DNA of 64,000 nucleotides from Rhodanobacter sp. C03 (GTDB lineage: Bacteria; Pseudomonadota; Gammaproteobacteria; Xanthomonadales; Rhodanobacteraceae), in assembly GCF_002001175.1 (NCBI RefSeq), contig NZ_MUNT01000001.1:1054001-1118000 (forward strand), written 5' to 3'. Shown one piece after another: positions 47,801 through 55,862 of the stretch. The notes beneath the pieces are model-generated. The model was not told the DNA's origin. It saw nothing but the letters and a program-made list of their open reading frames with translations, and ran no database searches. The translations under genes were made by a program, and so were the position numbers. Position 1 is the first letter of the stretch; each line of letters begins with the position of its first letter.

Positions 47801-49827
47801 TCAACATAGAGTCGACTTACCACGACATTGTGGGCGGCGATTACGTGCCGTTCGAGGGCATCTGCCTCACCGACACTTTCCAGATGTACGAAAAGGACGA
47901 CCTGATCGACGCGCTGCTGGTGGACAACAGCGCCCGGCGCAAGCGGCAGAAGCTGTTGGACATCCGAGTCATCATTGGCAATCCACCATATTCGATTGGG
48001 CAGGGCAGCGCGAACGACAACAACCAGAATCTTGCCTACCCGCACTTGGATCGACGTATCGCGGAAACCTACGCCGTCCGTTCTTCAATGACGTCTGTTA
48101 AGAACATTTACGACAGCTACATCCGAGCGATCCGGTGGGCCAGCGACCGAGTGCAAGACTGCGGCGTGATCGGCTTTGTCACAAACGCTGGTTTCTTGGA
48201 TTCCACTTCTTCTGACGGCCTTCGCCAGTGCCTAACAGAGGAGTTCAGCAGCATCTATGTATTCCATTTGCGTGGAAATCAGCGCACGGCCGGCGAGCTA
48301 TCGCGCAAGGAAGGCGGAAAGATTTTCGGCAGCGGCAGCCGCGCTCCGATCGCTATTTCCTTGCTGGTTAAGAATCCACACGCGCCCGAACACGGACGCA
48401 TCCTGTTCCACGACATTGGCGATTACCTCAGCCGCGAGGACAAGCTGGAGAAGATACGAACCTACGGCAGCATCGCTGGCATCACCAATACCAACGGTTG
48501 GTCAGCCATAGCCCCCGATCTTCATGGTGACTGGCTCAGGCAGCGTGATCGAGGCTTCAGTGCCTTCATCGCTCTGGGCGACAAAAAGAGCGATGGCGTG
48601 AAGCTGTTCGACAATTTCTCCCTGGGTGTGGCTACCGGACGTGATGCTTGGTGTTACAACGCTAGCCAAATCGTCGTCTCGGATAACATGGCTCGAATGA
48701 TCTCGTTCTACAACAGTGAGGTGGCGCGATTCGACACAGCCAACTTAGGGTTGGACAAGAAAGGACGCGAGGCTAAAGTAGAAGGCTTCGTCGACACGGA
48801 TCCAGCGCAGATCAGTTGGACACGATCTCTCAAGAATGAACTTGTGAAAGATCGCACCTTCACCTTTGATGCCTCCTGCCTGATATCGAGCTTGTATCGC
48901 CCCTTCGCCAAGCAATGGATGTATTTCAACCGGCGCTTCAATGAGATGGTGTACCAGATGTCACGCATCTTCCCAGATGCCGAGTTGGGTAATCGAGCCA
49001 TCATGGTCAAAGGCAATTGGCGCGGAGATGGTCAGTTTGCCCTTATGGTTGATACCGTAACGTGCTTGCAGCCTGATGGAGGCGGTCAATGCTTTTCGCT
49101 CTACCTTTACGACGAACCTGCACCGGCTGAATCGCGCGCAAATCAATCAGGCCTATTCAAGGCGGAAGGCGTCACGCCTGTTACGCGGACCCGTCGTGAC
49201 GCGATCACCGACGCTGGTCTCGCACAATTCCGGTCCGCATATTCGGGTGAGGCTCTCGCCAAAGAGGACTTGTTTTACTACGTTTATGGTCTGCTGCACT
49301 CGTCCGACTATCGTGAACGATACGCCGACAATCTCGGCAAGGAACTGCCTCGCATCCCTTGCGTGAAGAAAGTGGCCGACTTCTGGGCGTTTTCCCAAGC
49401 CGGTCGCGCGCTGTCAGAGCTACACCTGAACTACGAAAGCGTGCCGATGTACGCAGGAGTGAAAATTGATACTGGCGGCAAGAAGCTGGCCGATGCCGAC
49501 TACCTTGTGAAAAAAATGAAGGTTCCCAAGATCGGCAACGAGCAAGATCGCGCGACGTTGATCTATAACAGCAAGATCACAGTTACGAATATCCCCCCAG
49601 AAGCCTACGACTACGTGGTCAACGGAAAGCCCGCGCTTGACTGGGTGGTGGAGCGCCAGTGTGTGAAGACTGACAAGGCGAGCGGCATCGTCAACGACGC
49701 CAACGACTGGGCCATCGACACCATGCACAACCCCCGCTACCCGCTAGAGCTGTTCTTGCGCGTGATCACTGTGAGCCTAGAGACGATGAAGATAGTGAAC
49801 GCGCTGCCCAAGCTGGAGATCATGTAA
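44899..49827 (+). CDS. Type ISP restriction-modification enzyme (nuclease-helicase-methylase in one chain)
   Basis: A 1642-residue single-chain R-M enzyme. An Mrr/PD-(D/E)xK-type nuclease lies at about 20-130 (D66, Q81-x-K83 in DTGIDLVAK and IQCKLY). An SF2 translocase follows: Walker A ACGTGKT 193-199, DEAH 325-328, TATPR 361-365 and QSVGRVMR 588-595. A helical coupler occupies about 700-880. The adenine methylase has motif I DPFTGTGTF 922-930 and NPPY 1028-1031, then a target-recognition region to the end. This order matches LlaGI/LlaBIII, which methylate one strand and cut after convergent translocation. All key motifs look intact. The target site cannot be predicted. Confidence 0.93.
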   Translation: MSALQDLLNTYRDAAVSEREKGTYFEELICVYLRNEATYRDLYSDVWTYSAWAKLQGLDKRDTGIDLVAKTQGTGEFHAIQCKLYAEDYRLQKKDIDSFFTASGKKPFTHRIIVCSTNHWSEHAEEALRDQQPPVSKIDLHDLETSQIDWAKYKPKAPAVLKPQKQLRPHQQSALAAVSAGLDMADRGKLIMACGTGKTFTSLKIAEERAGKGKRVLFLVPSLALLSQTLTEWTQESATPLHNFAVCSDSDVGKKRKADDDSVQTFTHELRYPATTDAKRLATEMAKRHDATHMSVVYATYHSIDVISQAQKVHGLPAFDLIVCDEAHRTTGATFEGDDESHFVKVHDAAFIQAARRLYMTATPRIYGENAKASAQKDNVALCSMDDEALFGKQLYALTFSEAVKRGLLVDYKVIVLAVEESHINRRLQKLLAGDDNELKMDDAARIVGCWKALSKQGLTNDLGDDHHPMQRAVAFCQVIEAKKGAKSRKVGSKNIAQMFQAVVEEYQKGADTDEEIAATLTCEAEHVDGGMNASEKEEKLDWLKAAAPENTCRVLSNVRCLSEGVDVPALDAVLFLTPRNSQVDVVQSVGRVMRNAPGKRLGYIVLPVVIPAGVEPHEALNDSSTYKVVWQVLQALRSHDDRFDAMVNKLDLIGKDTSKMEVVAVTDKVQRRAANLRTSKSQQQAGKARGGHSIGRTSPDERPPEQVAMEFEIGEIERAIYARLVQKVGNRHHWEDWAKDIATIANTHIDRIKAILENPENTRERKAFGDFSAELRDDLNDAITDAEIVEMLAQHLVTKPVFEALFKQYSFAKHNPMSLAMQDVLDALSEHNLDKEADTLQAFYDSVKLRAEGIDSAEGKQKIIKELYDKFFNGAFPELSKRLGIVYTPVEVVDFIVQSVEHILKAEFAESLGSKSVHILDPFTGTGTFVTRLMQSGLISPEQLRQKYKHEIHANELVLLAYYIAAINIESTYHDIVGGDYVPFEGICLTDTFQMYEKDDLIDALLVDNSARRKRQKLLDIRVIIGNPPYSIGQGSANDNNQNLAYPHLDRRIAETYAVRSSMTSVKNIYDSYIRAIRWASDRVQDCGVIGFVTNAGFLDSTSSDGLRQCLTEEFSSIYVFHLRGNQRTAGELSRKEGGKIFGSGSRAPIAISLLVKNPHAPEHGRILFHDIGDYLSREDKLEKIRTYGSIAGITNTNGWSAIAPDLHGDWLRQRDRGFSAFIALGDKKSDGVKLFDNFSLGVATGRDAWCYNASQIVVSDNMARMISFYNSEVARFDTANLGLDKKGREAKVEGFVDTDPAQISWTRSLKNELVKDRTFTFDASCLISSLYRPFAKQWMYFNRRFNEMVYQMSRIFPDAELGNRAIMVKGNWRGDGQFALMVDTVTCLQPDGGGQCFSLYLYDEPAPAESRANQSGLFKAEGVTPVTRTRRDAITDAGLAQFRSAYSGEALAKEDLFYYVYGLLHSSDYRERYADNLGKELPRIPCVKKVADFWAFSQAGRALSELHLNYESVPMYAGVKIDTGGKKLADADYLVKKMKVPKIGNEQDRATLIYNSKITVTNIPPEAYDYVVNGKPALDWVVERQCVKTDKASGIVNDANDWAIDTMHNPRYPLELFLRVITVSLETMKIVNALPKLEIM

Positions 49828-49829
49828 GG

Positions 49830-50231
49830 ATGGATGTGCAGAAAGGCTTGATCATTAGGCAACCATGGATCGACCTGATTCTGTCCGGCGAGAAGACATG
49901 GGAAATGCGCTCCAACCGCGCGTCGCACCGGGGATCGTTTGGCTTGATCTTGAGGGGCTCAAAGACCGTGATCGGTGTTGCCGATCTAGTGAAAGTTCAC
50001 GGGCCACTTACCGTAGAACAACTGGAGCAGTCGTTCGTTCGCCATCGCGCCTCACTGTCTGTGCTCAATAACGCCGGGGGGAAACCATGGTCCTGTGCGT
50101 GGGAACTGGCAAACGTGCGGCGGCTTCCACGCCCGGTGCCATACGCGCACAAGAGCGAGGTTAGGTGGGTCGAATTTTCCGCCGCAGTTGTTGAAGAGAT
50201 CCAGACGCAACTGTCTACGCTCTATGCTTAG
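49830..50231 (+). CDS. ASCH domain (PUA-like) protein
   Basis: A 133-residue protein beginning GLIIRQPWIDLILSGEKTWEMRS, the hallmark of the ASCH fold, followed by a beta-barrel pattern (GSFGLILRGSKTVIGVADLV) and WELANVRRLPRPVPY. ASCH proteins bind RNA or modified bases; the E. coli member YqfB is an N4-acetylcytidine amidohydrolase. Here it starts 2 bp after the restriction enzyme stop, so it is almost surely co-translated. It may recognise modified nucleotides related to defence; that is inference. Confidence 0.85.
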   Translation: MDVQKGLIIRQPWIDLILSGEKTWEMRSNRASHRGSFGLILRGSKTVIGVADLVKVHGPLTVEQLEQSFVRHRASLSVLNNAGGKPWSCAWELANVRRLPRPVPYAHKSEVRWVEFSAAVVEEIQTQLSTLYA

Positions 50232-50257
50232 CGACGTCATATCAAGCAGGTAATGAC

Positions 50258-51241
50258 ATGTGCTACTCGGCGCAAATCTGGGCGGACTTCAGAAAATACG
50301 AGCGCTTTGGCGGAAAGCTCGCCATTAAGGAATTCACGAAGCTCGCGGGCTGGACGAAGAAGAAGGGCAACTGGGTAAAGGTTGTTCCGAAGGCGATGCG
50401 GCGCGCGATGATTGACGCCACGAGTGGCGTGTTGGACATGGAAACGGTCGAGATCGCGCGCGAAGCGGAATCGGAGGCAATCGCCTTGATCGCGTCTGAG
50501 ATCGGCGTCCAGGAAGCTCGGCTCGTCGAAGCGAACGCCAAGCTGGCATCAAGCAAGCCGACCAAGAAGGCTGAGACCGATCGCCGCGTCGCGACGAACA
50601 AGATTGAGGCTGGAAAGAAGAAGCTGGAACTCTTAGCCTTACCAGCGGCGGCCGATGGCATCGACAGAATCTGGCCCGGTCACTTCGCTCCGGTAATGAT
50701 TCGTGATGCTGAAACCGGCGAGCGTATGGTCGTCCCGATGCGCTACCGCTGCCGTCTGCCGGGGTGGACAGAAGCCGATGAGATCGAGAAGCCAGGCACA
50801 TATAACGCACGGCGCGACAAGCTTTCGACCGTATGGCGCAAAGTATTCGGCCACAACCACGGGATCATGATCGTGGATCGGTTCTACGAAAGTGTCTATC
50901 TCCACAATCTGCAGCAACGACCGCTGGTACCAGGCGAGCGCGAGCAGAGCGTTGAAATTCTCTTCTCGCCGTCGACCGGGGAAAACCTCTTCGTGGCTTG
51001 TCTATGGACCTATGTTGAGGCCGCCGGTGATGATCCAGGGTTCTACACGTTCGCCGCGATTACCGATGACCCGCCCTTTGAGGTTGTCGAGGCCGGCCAT
51101 GACCGGTGTCCTGTTCCAATTCAGGAAGAGGACATCGACGCATGGCTCGATCCAAACCCTGATGACTACGCGCCCTTGTATGCGATCCTCGACCGACGTG
51201 TGCGCCCGTACTACGAACATCAACTTGTGCAGCAGAAGTAG
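50258..51241 (+). CDS. SRAP-family (HMCES/YedK-like) protein with an internal insertion
   Basis: A 327-residue protein. The invariant Cys2 (MCYSAQ), N183 in GTYNARRDK, E211 in VDRFYES and H281 in GHDRCPV match the active-site set of SRAP proteins, which link covalently to abasic sites in single-stranded DNA. Unlike YedK, about 110 residues rich in Lys, Ala and Glu (about 20-135) separate Cys2 from the core, and probably form a helical hairpin. It lies 26 bp after the ASCH gene. A role in protecting DNA damaged by restriction or by modified phage DNA is inference. Confidence 0.85.
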   Translation: MCYSAQIWADFRKYERFGGKLAIKEFTKLAGWTKKKGNWVKVVPKAMRRAMIDATSGVLDMETVEIAREAESEAIALIASEIGVQEARLVEANAKLASSKPTKKAETDRRVATNKIEAGKKKLELLALPAAADGIDRIWPGHFAPVMIRDAETGERMVVPMRYRCRLPGWTEADEIEKPGTYNARRDKLSTVWRKVFGHNHGIMIVDRFYESVYLHNLQQRPLVPGEREQSVEILFSPSTGENLFVACLWTYVEAAGDDPGFYTFAAITDDPPFEVVEAGHDRCPVPIQEEDIDAWLDPNPDDYAPLYAILDRRVRPYYEHQLVQQK

Positions 51242-51517
51242 CCTTGATTCTTCCGATCGCAACAACTTTAAGCTGACTGCGCGCACCGATGCAGTTGATC
51301 ATTAGATCCGACCGATCATGATCAGCGCATCGGCATCCTTGCCAGCGAAGGCCACCGGCCGGAATCGGCCAACTGCGGTCAGTCACAGCCTCAACCAAGT
51401 TGCCGCAAAGCTGACGTTTAATATGCAAGCGGCGACGCCCCACCCATCCAACAGGGTTCGTACGAAACACGATTGGCTAACCTCAGTCCGATCCCCTATT
51501 TCCGCACGCATGAGGCG
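51242..51517. other. 276-bp gap between SRAP gene and histidine kinase gene
   Basis: The genes on either side converge. Short inversions such as GATCATgatc near 51,315 are present. I looked for a copy of the tRNA-Pro 3' end that would mark the right end of the island and found none. No ORF is supported. Confidence 0.4.
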
Positions 51518-52840
51518 CTAGTCGGCAGAAGGCAGTTGCAGGCGCGGGAACGCCATCGTCATGGTAGTGCCGACGCCGGACGTGGACTCGACGTCCACGA
51601 AACCGCCGGCCTGGCGCACCACGCCGTAGACCTGGGCCAGGCCCAGGCCGGTGCCGCTGCCTTCGGGCTTCGTGGTGAAGTAGGGTTCGAACAACCGCTC
51701 GCGCACGCTCTCGTCCATGCCGCTGCCGTTGTCGATCACAGCCAGGGTCACGTAGTCGCCAGCCGGTCGCAGCGTGCTGCCGTGCTCCGCGGTCACCGTC
51801 AACCCACCAAGCCGCACAGTGATCACACCCTGCCCACCGCAGGCATCACGGGCGTTGATGCACAGGTTAATGAAGGCCTGCTCGATCGCATGACGGTCGC
51901 ACATGGTCGACAGTGCGGTGGCGGCACGCTCGATCTGGAAATCCATACCGGCGCCGAGGCTGTGCCGCGCGAAATTCTCGATGTCACCTACGATGCCGAC
52001 CAGCTCGACCGGCTCGGGCGTGTAGCGATGCACGCGAGCGAATGCCAGCAGGCGCTGCGCCAGCCGCGCGGCATGGTGCACGCCGTCCATCGAATAGCCC
52101 AGCAAGCGGCGCTGACTATCGGTGAGGTTGGTCGGATCGTCCTGGATGCTGCTGAGCGCGACCACGGCAATCTGCAGCATGTTGGAGAAGTCATGCGATA
52201 GGCCAGCCACCAGTTGACCGATGGCCTCGTTCTTCTGCGATTGTTGCGCAGCGTGCTCTGCGACCGCTTGGGCCGCGCTGGCCAGGCCAAGCTGAAGCTT
52301 CAGCGACTGCTCACGGCCCGCGCCCTGCTGATGTGAAACCCGTGCGCGCGCCAACTGGTCATCCAGCCTCTGGTTGCGAACCGTGCTGACGGCGCGAGCG
52401 GATTCGCTGAGACTGAGTCTGCTGGCCAGGCCGACGATCGCCGTGTCCAGCGCCAGCTTCGCTTCGACCGCTTCAGTGATGTCGTGACAGATCACAGCCA
52501 TGCCATCGACCTGATGGGTCGCATCCACATACGGGTGAACGCTGATCAGCCACCAGCCCGGCTCGCCGCTGGCCGATGGCAGCACCTGGGTGAACTGCAT
52601 GGATCGGCCGGTGCGCGCGGTGGCCAGAGATGCTTCGAGCACGTCACGGGCCGCTTCCGGCCAAAACGTGGCCAGCGGTTGGCTGAGCGCGGCAGCCGGA
52701 TCGGCGATGCACAACACGGCGCAGCCGCTGGCATTGATGCGGGTAATATGACCGCGCAAGTCGAGTTCGTGGACGCCGTCCGCCGAAAAGGCGAGCAATT
52801 GCCGGTAGCGCTCAAGATCGTTCATTTGTGCACTCGTCAT
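51518..52840 (-). CDS. PAS-domain sensor histidine kinase
   Basis: A 440-residue cytoplasmic kinase with no membrane segment. The PAS domain spans about 8-125 (LLAFSADGVHELDLRGHITRINASG, VICHDITEAVEAK). A coiled coil lies at about 140-205. The phospho-acceptor is H216 in VAGLSHDFSNMLQ. The ATPase domain has the N box EQAFINLCINARDA, DNGSGMDE, LFEPYFTTKPEGSGTGLGLAQVYG and GTTMTMAFP. The overall type resembles PAS kinases such as FixL/NtrB-like soluble sensors. It is divergent from a receiver-only regulator, its likely partner. The signal is unknown. Confidence 0.9.
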   Translation of the reverse strand: MTSAQMNDLERYRQLLAFSADGVHELDLRGHITRINASGCAVLCIADPAAALSQPLATFWPEAARDVLEASLATARTGRSMQFTQVLPSASGEPGWWLISVHPYVDATHQVDGMAVICHDITEAVEAKLALDTAIVGLASRLSLSESARAVSTVRNQRLDDQLARARVSHQQGAGREQSLKLQLGLASAAQAVAEHAAQQSQKNEAIGQLVAGLSHDFSNMLQIAVVALSSIQDDPTNLTDSQRRLLGYSMDGVHHAARLAQRLLAFARVHRYTPEPVELVGIVGDIENFARHSLGAGMDFQIERAATALSTMCDRHAIEQAFINLCINARDACGGQGVITVRLGGLTVTAEHGSTLRPAGDYVTLAVIDNGSGMDESVRERLFEPYFTTKPEGSGTGLGLAQVYGVVRQAGGFVDVESTSGVGTTMTMAFPRLQLPSAD

Positions 52841-52927
52841 GGAGACCGAGCATAGGGCTAATTCGGCCTCACCGCGTTTTTACATAGCGCGGGTCAAGGT
52901 CGGTGCATCTTCTGCCCGAGATCACTC

Positions 52928-53305
52928 ATGACTTTTACCCGGACCAGAACCATTCTGCTAGCCGAAGATGACCGCAGTGCCCGTGAAGTCACGGCGCTGG
53001 TGTTAGAGGCCGCAGGCTACAAGGTGATCACGACCGGCAATGGCACCATCGCACTGGATATCCTGCAGAACGACGCCACCGTCGACCTGTTGCTGAGCGA
53101 CATCCAGATGCCTGGTGGTATCGATGGCATCGAACTCGCTAGGCGCGTGCAGATGAAGCGGCAGATGCCGATCGTGCTCACTTCGGCGGATCCACGCAGC
53201 AGCTTCGTGTGGTTTCCCGACAACGTGGCCTTTCTGCCTAAACCCTACGATCGCCGCGCGCTGCTTGCCGCTGTGACGGGGCTGTCATGGCCGGCTGCGG
53301 CCTGA
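52928..53305 (+). CDS. Single-domain response regulator (CheY-like)
   Basis: A 125-residue receiver with acidic pocket ED at residues 13-14, phospho-acceptor D58 (LLLSDIQMPGG), T85 and K105 (FLPKPYDR). No output domain follows, so it must act by protein contact or as a phosphate sink. It is divergent from the PAS kinase with an 87-bp shared promoter region. The 244 bp after it, up to the qNor gene end, hold no recognised feature. Confidence 0.9.
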   Translation: MTFTRTRTILLAEDDRSAREVTALVLEAAGYKVITTGNGTIALDILQNDATVDLLLSDIQMPGGIDGIELARRVQMKRQMPIVLTSADPRSSFVWFPDNVAFLPKPYDRRALLAAVTGLSWPAAA

Positions 53306-53549
53306 GATCAAGTCGTTCGGAGCCTAGCCTCGCTGAGCCAGCTGTTGCAGGAAACTTGCTGCCATGCAGTGAGGGTGAGGGAAAACGGTTCGCCGCGTAC
53401 AAGCTGAGCCTTCGCCAGCCAGTCGCGCACAGGCACTAGACGAGCGCGTAGCAAGTGCCCTTGGAACGACTGCGACTGCAGGTTTGATCAGACCTTCCGG
53501 AGCCCGCATCGGTGCTTGTAGGTGCGGACTCTTCTTGCGTGACGCTGGC

Positions 53550-55862
53550 TCAGCGACCGGTCCGCACTTCGGCACGCATCCCGAGCCAGCCCTTGAAAGT
53601 GGCAATCACCAGCGGGGTCGCACCGAAGATGATGAACACCGCATCGCCCGGCATGCGCATCCATTCGAGGATGCGCGTGCGTTCCATGTCCAGGTAGGCG
53701 AAGCTACGCGCGTGCCAGTAGCCGTGCTCGATCACGTCCAGCAATTGCAGCACGCCGTTGGGAAACAGGCTGAATACGATCATCATCGCCAGCCCGATAT
53801 TGGTACCCCAAAACGAGCATCTGACGTACTTCTCGATGCCGGGCCAGTTCTCTTCGGTCGCGGTCTGTCGCAGCACGAACACCATCAGCGCGATCGCCAG
53901 CATGCCGAACACGCCCATCATCGCGGCGTGCGCGTGGTTGGGCGTCAACAGAGTGCCAGTTTCGTAGTAGCTGACGATCGGCAGGTTGATCAGGAACCCG
54001 AACATGCCGGCGCCGACGAAGTTCCAAAAGCCCACAGCCATTAGGAAATAGAACGTCCACTTGTGCGGTACGAGGCGCTCGATACCGTCAACATCCACCT
54101 TGTTTCTGGTAGTCCTGACGAAGTCCCACGCATCCAGCGTCAGCAAGGTCAACGGGACCACCTCCAAGACCGAGAACATCGCCGACATTGCCATATTGAA
54201 CGTGTTGTGGCCCTCGAAATACCAATGGTGACCAGTGCCAATCAGGCCACCCAGGAAATACAGGATCGCGTCAAGATAGATCACCCGCAACGCGATGTTG
54301 CGATGGGCCAGGCCCAGTTGGTAGAGGATTAGCGCGACCACGGTGGTGGCGAAGAACTCAAAGAAACCTTCGACCCACAGATGGATGATCCAGAATCGCC
54401 AGGTCTCCACCACGGTAAGGTTGGTCGACGCGCCGTAGAACAGCGCCGGGATGTAAAACACCGGGATCGCCAGCGCCGCCCACAGGAACATTCGTGCGAT
54501 CGGGCGCGCGTTGATATTGGCGACCTTGCTCGGCCGCGCCACCCAATACAGCAGCGCAAACCACACCAGCAGACCGAGCACCAGCAGGTACTGCCAGAAG
54601 CGGCCGATTTCCAGGTATTCCCAGCCCTGGTCGCCGAACCAGTACCACCATTTACCTAACAGGTTAGACATGCCCGCCCATTCACCGAGCATGCTCAGTG
54701 CGATCACCGCTACGAAGGCGCCAAACAGCAGGTGTGTCCACATCGCTAGTCCACGCGGCTCGTCATCCCGCTGGCGCAGCGTGCGCCCGAGGAACAGCGC
54801 CGCGGCGACATACGAGGTGGCGATCCAGAAGATGGCGCTTTGCAGATGCCAAGTGCGCATCAGATTGCTGGGGAAAATATCTTCGAGCTGGAAGCCGTAG
54901 AAGCCCTTAGGCTCGGCGCGGTAATGGCCTAGCGCGCCGCCCACCAAGGTCTGGAAGAGGAACAGCAACGCCACGACGACAAAGAACTTCAACAGCGCCC
55001 GCTGCCCCGCGCTGGCCTGACCCGGCAGAATACTGGGCGGCAGGCCGTGGCCGCGCGAAATCCAGCCGAGATAATCGAACTTGCCGAAGACCAGCAACAC
55101 CGTCGCGATGCCGGCCAGCAGCACCAGCAGGCTCAGCGCGCTCCACAGGTAGGCGCCGGCGATCGGTGTATTGCCGACCAGTGGTTCATACGGAAAATTG
55201 TTGGTGTAGGAATAACTGTAGCCCGGACGATCAGCGACCGAGGCCCAGGCGGCCCAGGTGACGAAGGCGCTGAACTCACGCAACTCTGTCGGATCGGAGA
55301 TTAAATCAGGCTTGAGGCCACCGTCGGTGGCAGGGTGCTGGAAGTAATCGGTCCAGTGTACGATCTGCTGATTCCAGGCCAGCGTTTCCGCAGGCGTGAG
55401 TTGCAACGTGTCGGTGCCGACGTTGTAGCGATTGGTTTTCAGCAGTACGCCGACTTGTCCGTAGATGCCGGCCTGTTGCTGGGGGTCGAGGTCGTCAACC
55501 GGCTTACCATACTGCTGGCGTGCCAGCACATCGGCTGTGTCCAGACCCATGTGGTGCAACGCTTCGGCTGAGTAGTCGGGACCAATGTAGGCCCCGTGGC
55601 CCCAGATCGAACCGTTGTCCATCAAGCCATATTTAAGGAACACGCCCTGGCCGGCGCTGATATCTGCGCCCGTGAACAACGTCTGGCCCTGTGCATCGAC
55701 GATCTTGCCGGGAATCGGCGGGGCGTTGCGATAGCCCATGACGGTCATGGCCACCAGCATGACAAAGCCGAATGCCATCACGATCAGGATCGAACGAATC
55801 CACCACGGAGACAGGGCTGAAACCTCCGGTTCGACCAGAGGTAGTGCTGCGTCATTCATCAT
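53550..55862 (-). CDS. norZ: Quinol-dependent nitric oxide reductase (qNor)
   Basis: A 770-residue single-chain NO reductase that reduces two NO to N2O with electrons from quinol. After an N-terminal membrane helix (about 22-42) comes a large periplasmic domain lacking the haem-c CxxCH, which identifies the quinol type. The catalytic unit of about 12 helices then has the haem and FeB ligands in regions such as LMRTWHLQSAIFW, WRFWIIHLWVEGFFEFF, GTGHHWYFEGH and TPNHAHAAMMGVFG. The ATG at 55862 follows GGGAGAA; the frame extends to 56090, but that part is not conserved. No norR, nsrR or dnr neighbour is present. Confidence 0.94.
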   Translation of the reverse strand: MMNDAALPLVEPEVSALSPWWIRSILIVMAFGFVMLVAMTVMGYRNAPPIPGKIVDAQGQTLFTGADISAGQGVFLKYGLMDNGSIWGHGAYIGPDYSAEALHHMGLDTADVLARQQYGKPVDDLDPQQQAGIYGQVGVLLKTNRYNVGTDTLQLTPAETLAWNQQIVHWTDYFQHPATDGGLKPDLISDPTELREFSAFVTWAAWASVADRPGYSYSYTNNFPYEPLVGNTPIAGAYLWSALSLLVLLAGIATVLLVFGKFDYLGWISRGHGLPPSILPGQASAGQRALLKFFVVVALLFLFQTLVGGALGHYRAEPKGFYGFQLEDIFPSNLMRTWHLQSAIFWIATSYVAAALFLGRTLRQRDDEPRGLAMWTHLLFGAFVAVIALSMLGEWAGMSNLLGKWWYWFGDQGWEYLEIGRFWQYLLVLGLLVWFALLYWVARPSKVANINARPIARMFLWAALAIPVFYIPALFYGASTNLTVVETWRFWIIHLWVEGFFEFFATTVVALILYQLGLAHRNIALRVIYLDAILYFLGGLIGTGHHWYFEGHNTFNMAMSAMFSVLEVVPLTLLTLDAWDFVRTTRNKVDVDGIERLVPHKWTFYFLMAVGFWNFVGAGMFGFLINLPIVSYYETGTLLTPNHAHAAMMGVFGMLAIALMVFVLRQTATEENWPGIEKYVRCSFWGTNIGLAMMIVFSLFPNGVLQLLDVIEHGYWHARSFAYLDMERTRILEWMRMPGDAVFIIFGATPLVIATFKGWLGMRAEVRTGR

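Noticed and set aside
43863-53549. Second copy of the tRNA-Pro 3' end as attR
   Set aside because: I looked for TTCAAATCCGGCCGCCCCGA and obvious fragments in the gaps and saw none; a computed search would be needed to exclude a degraded copy.
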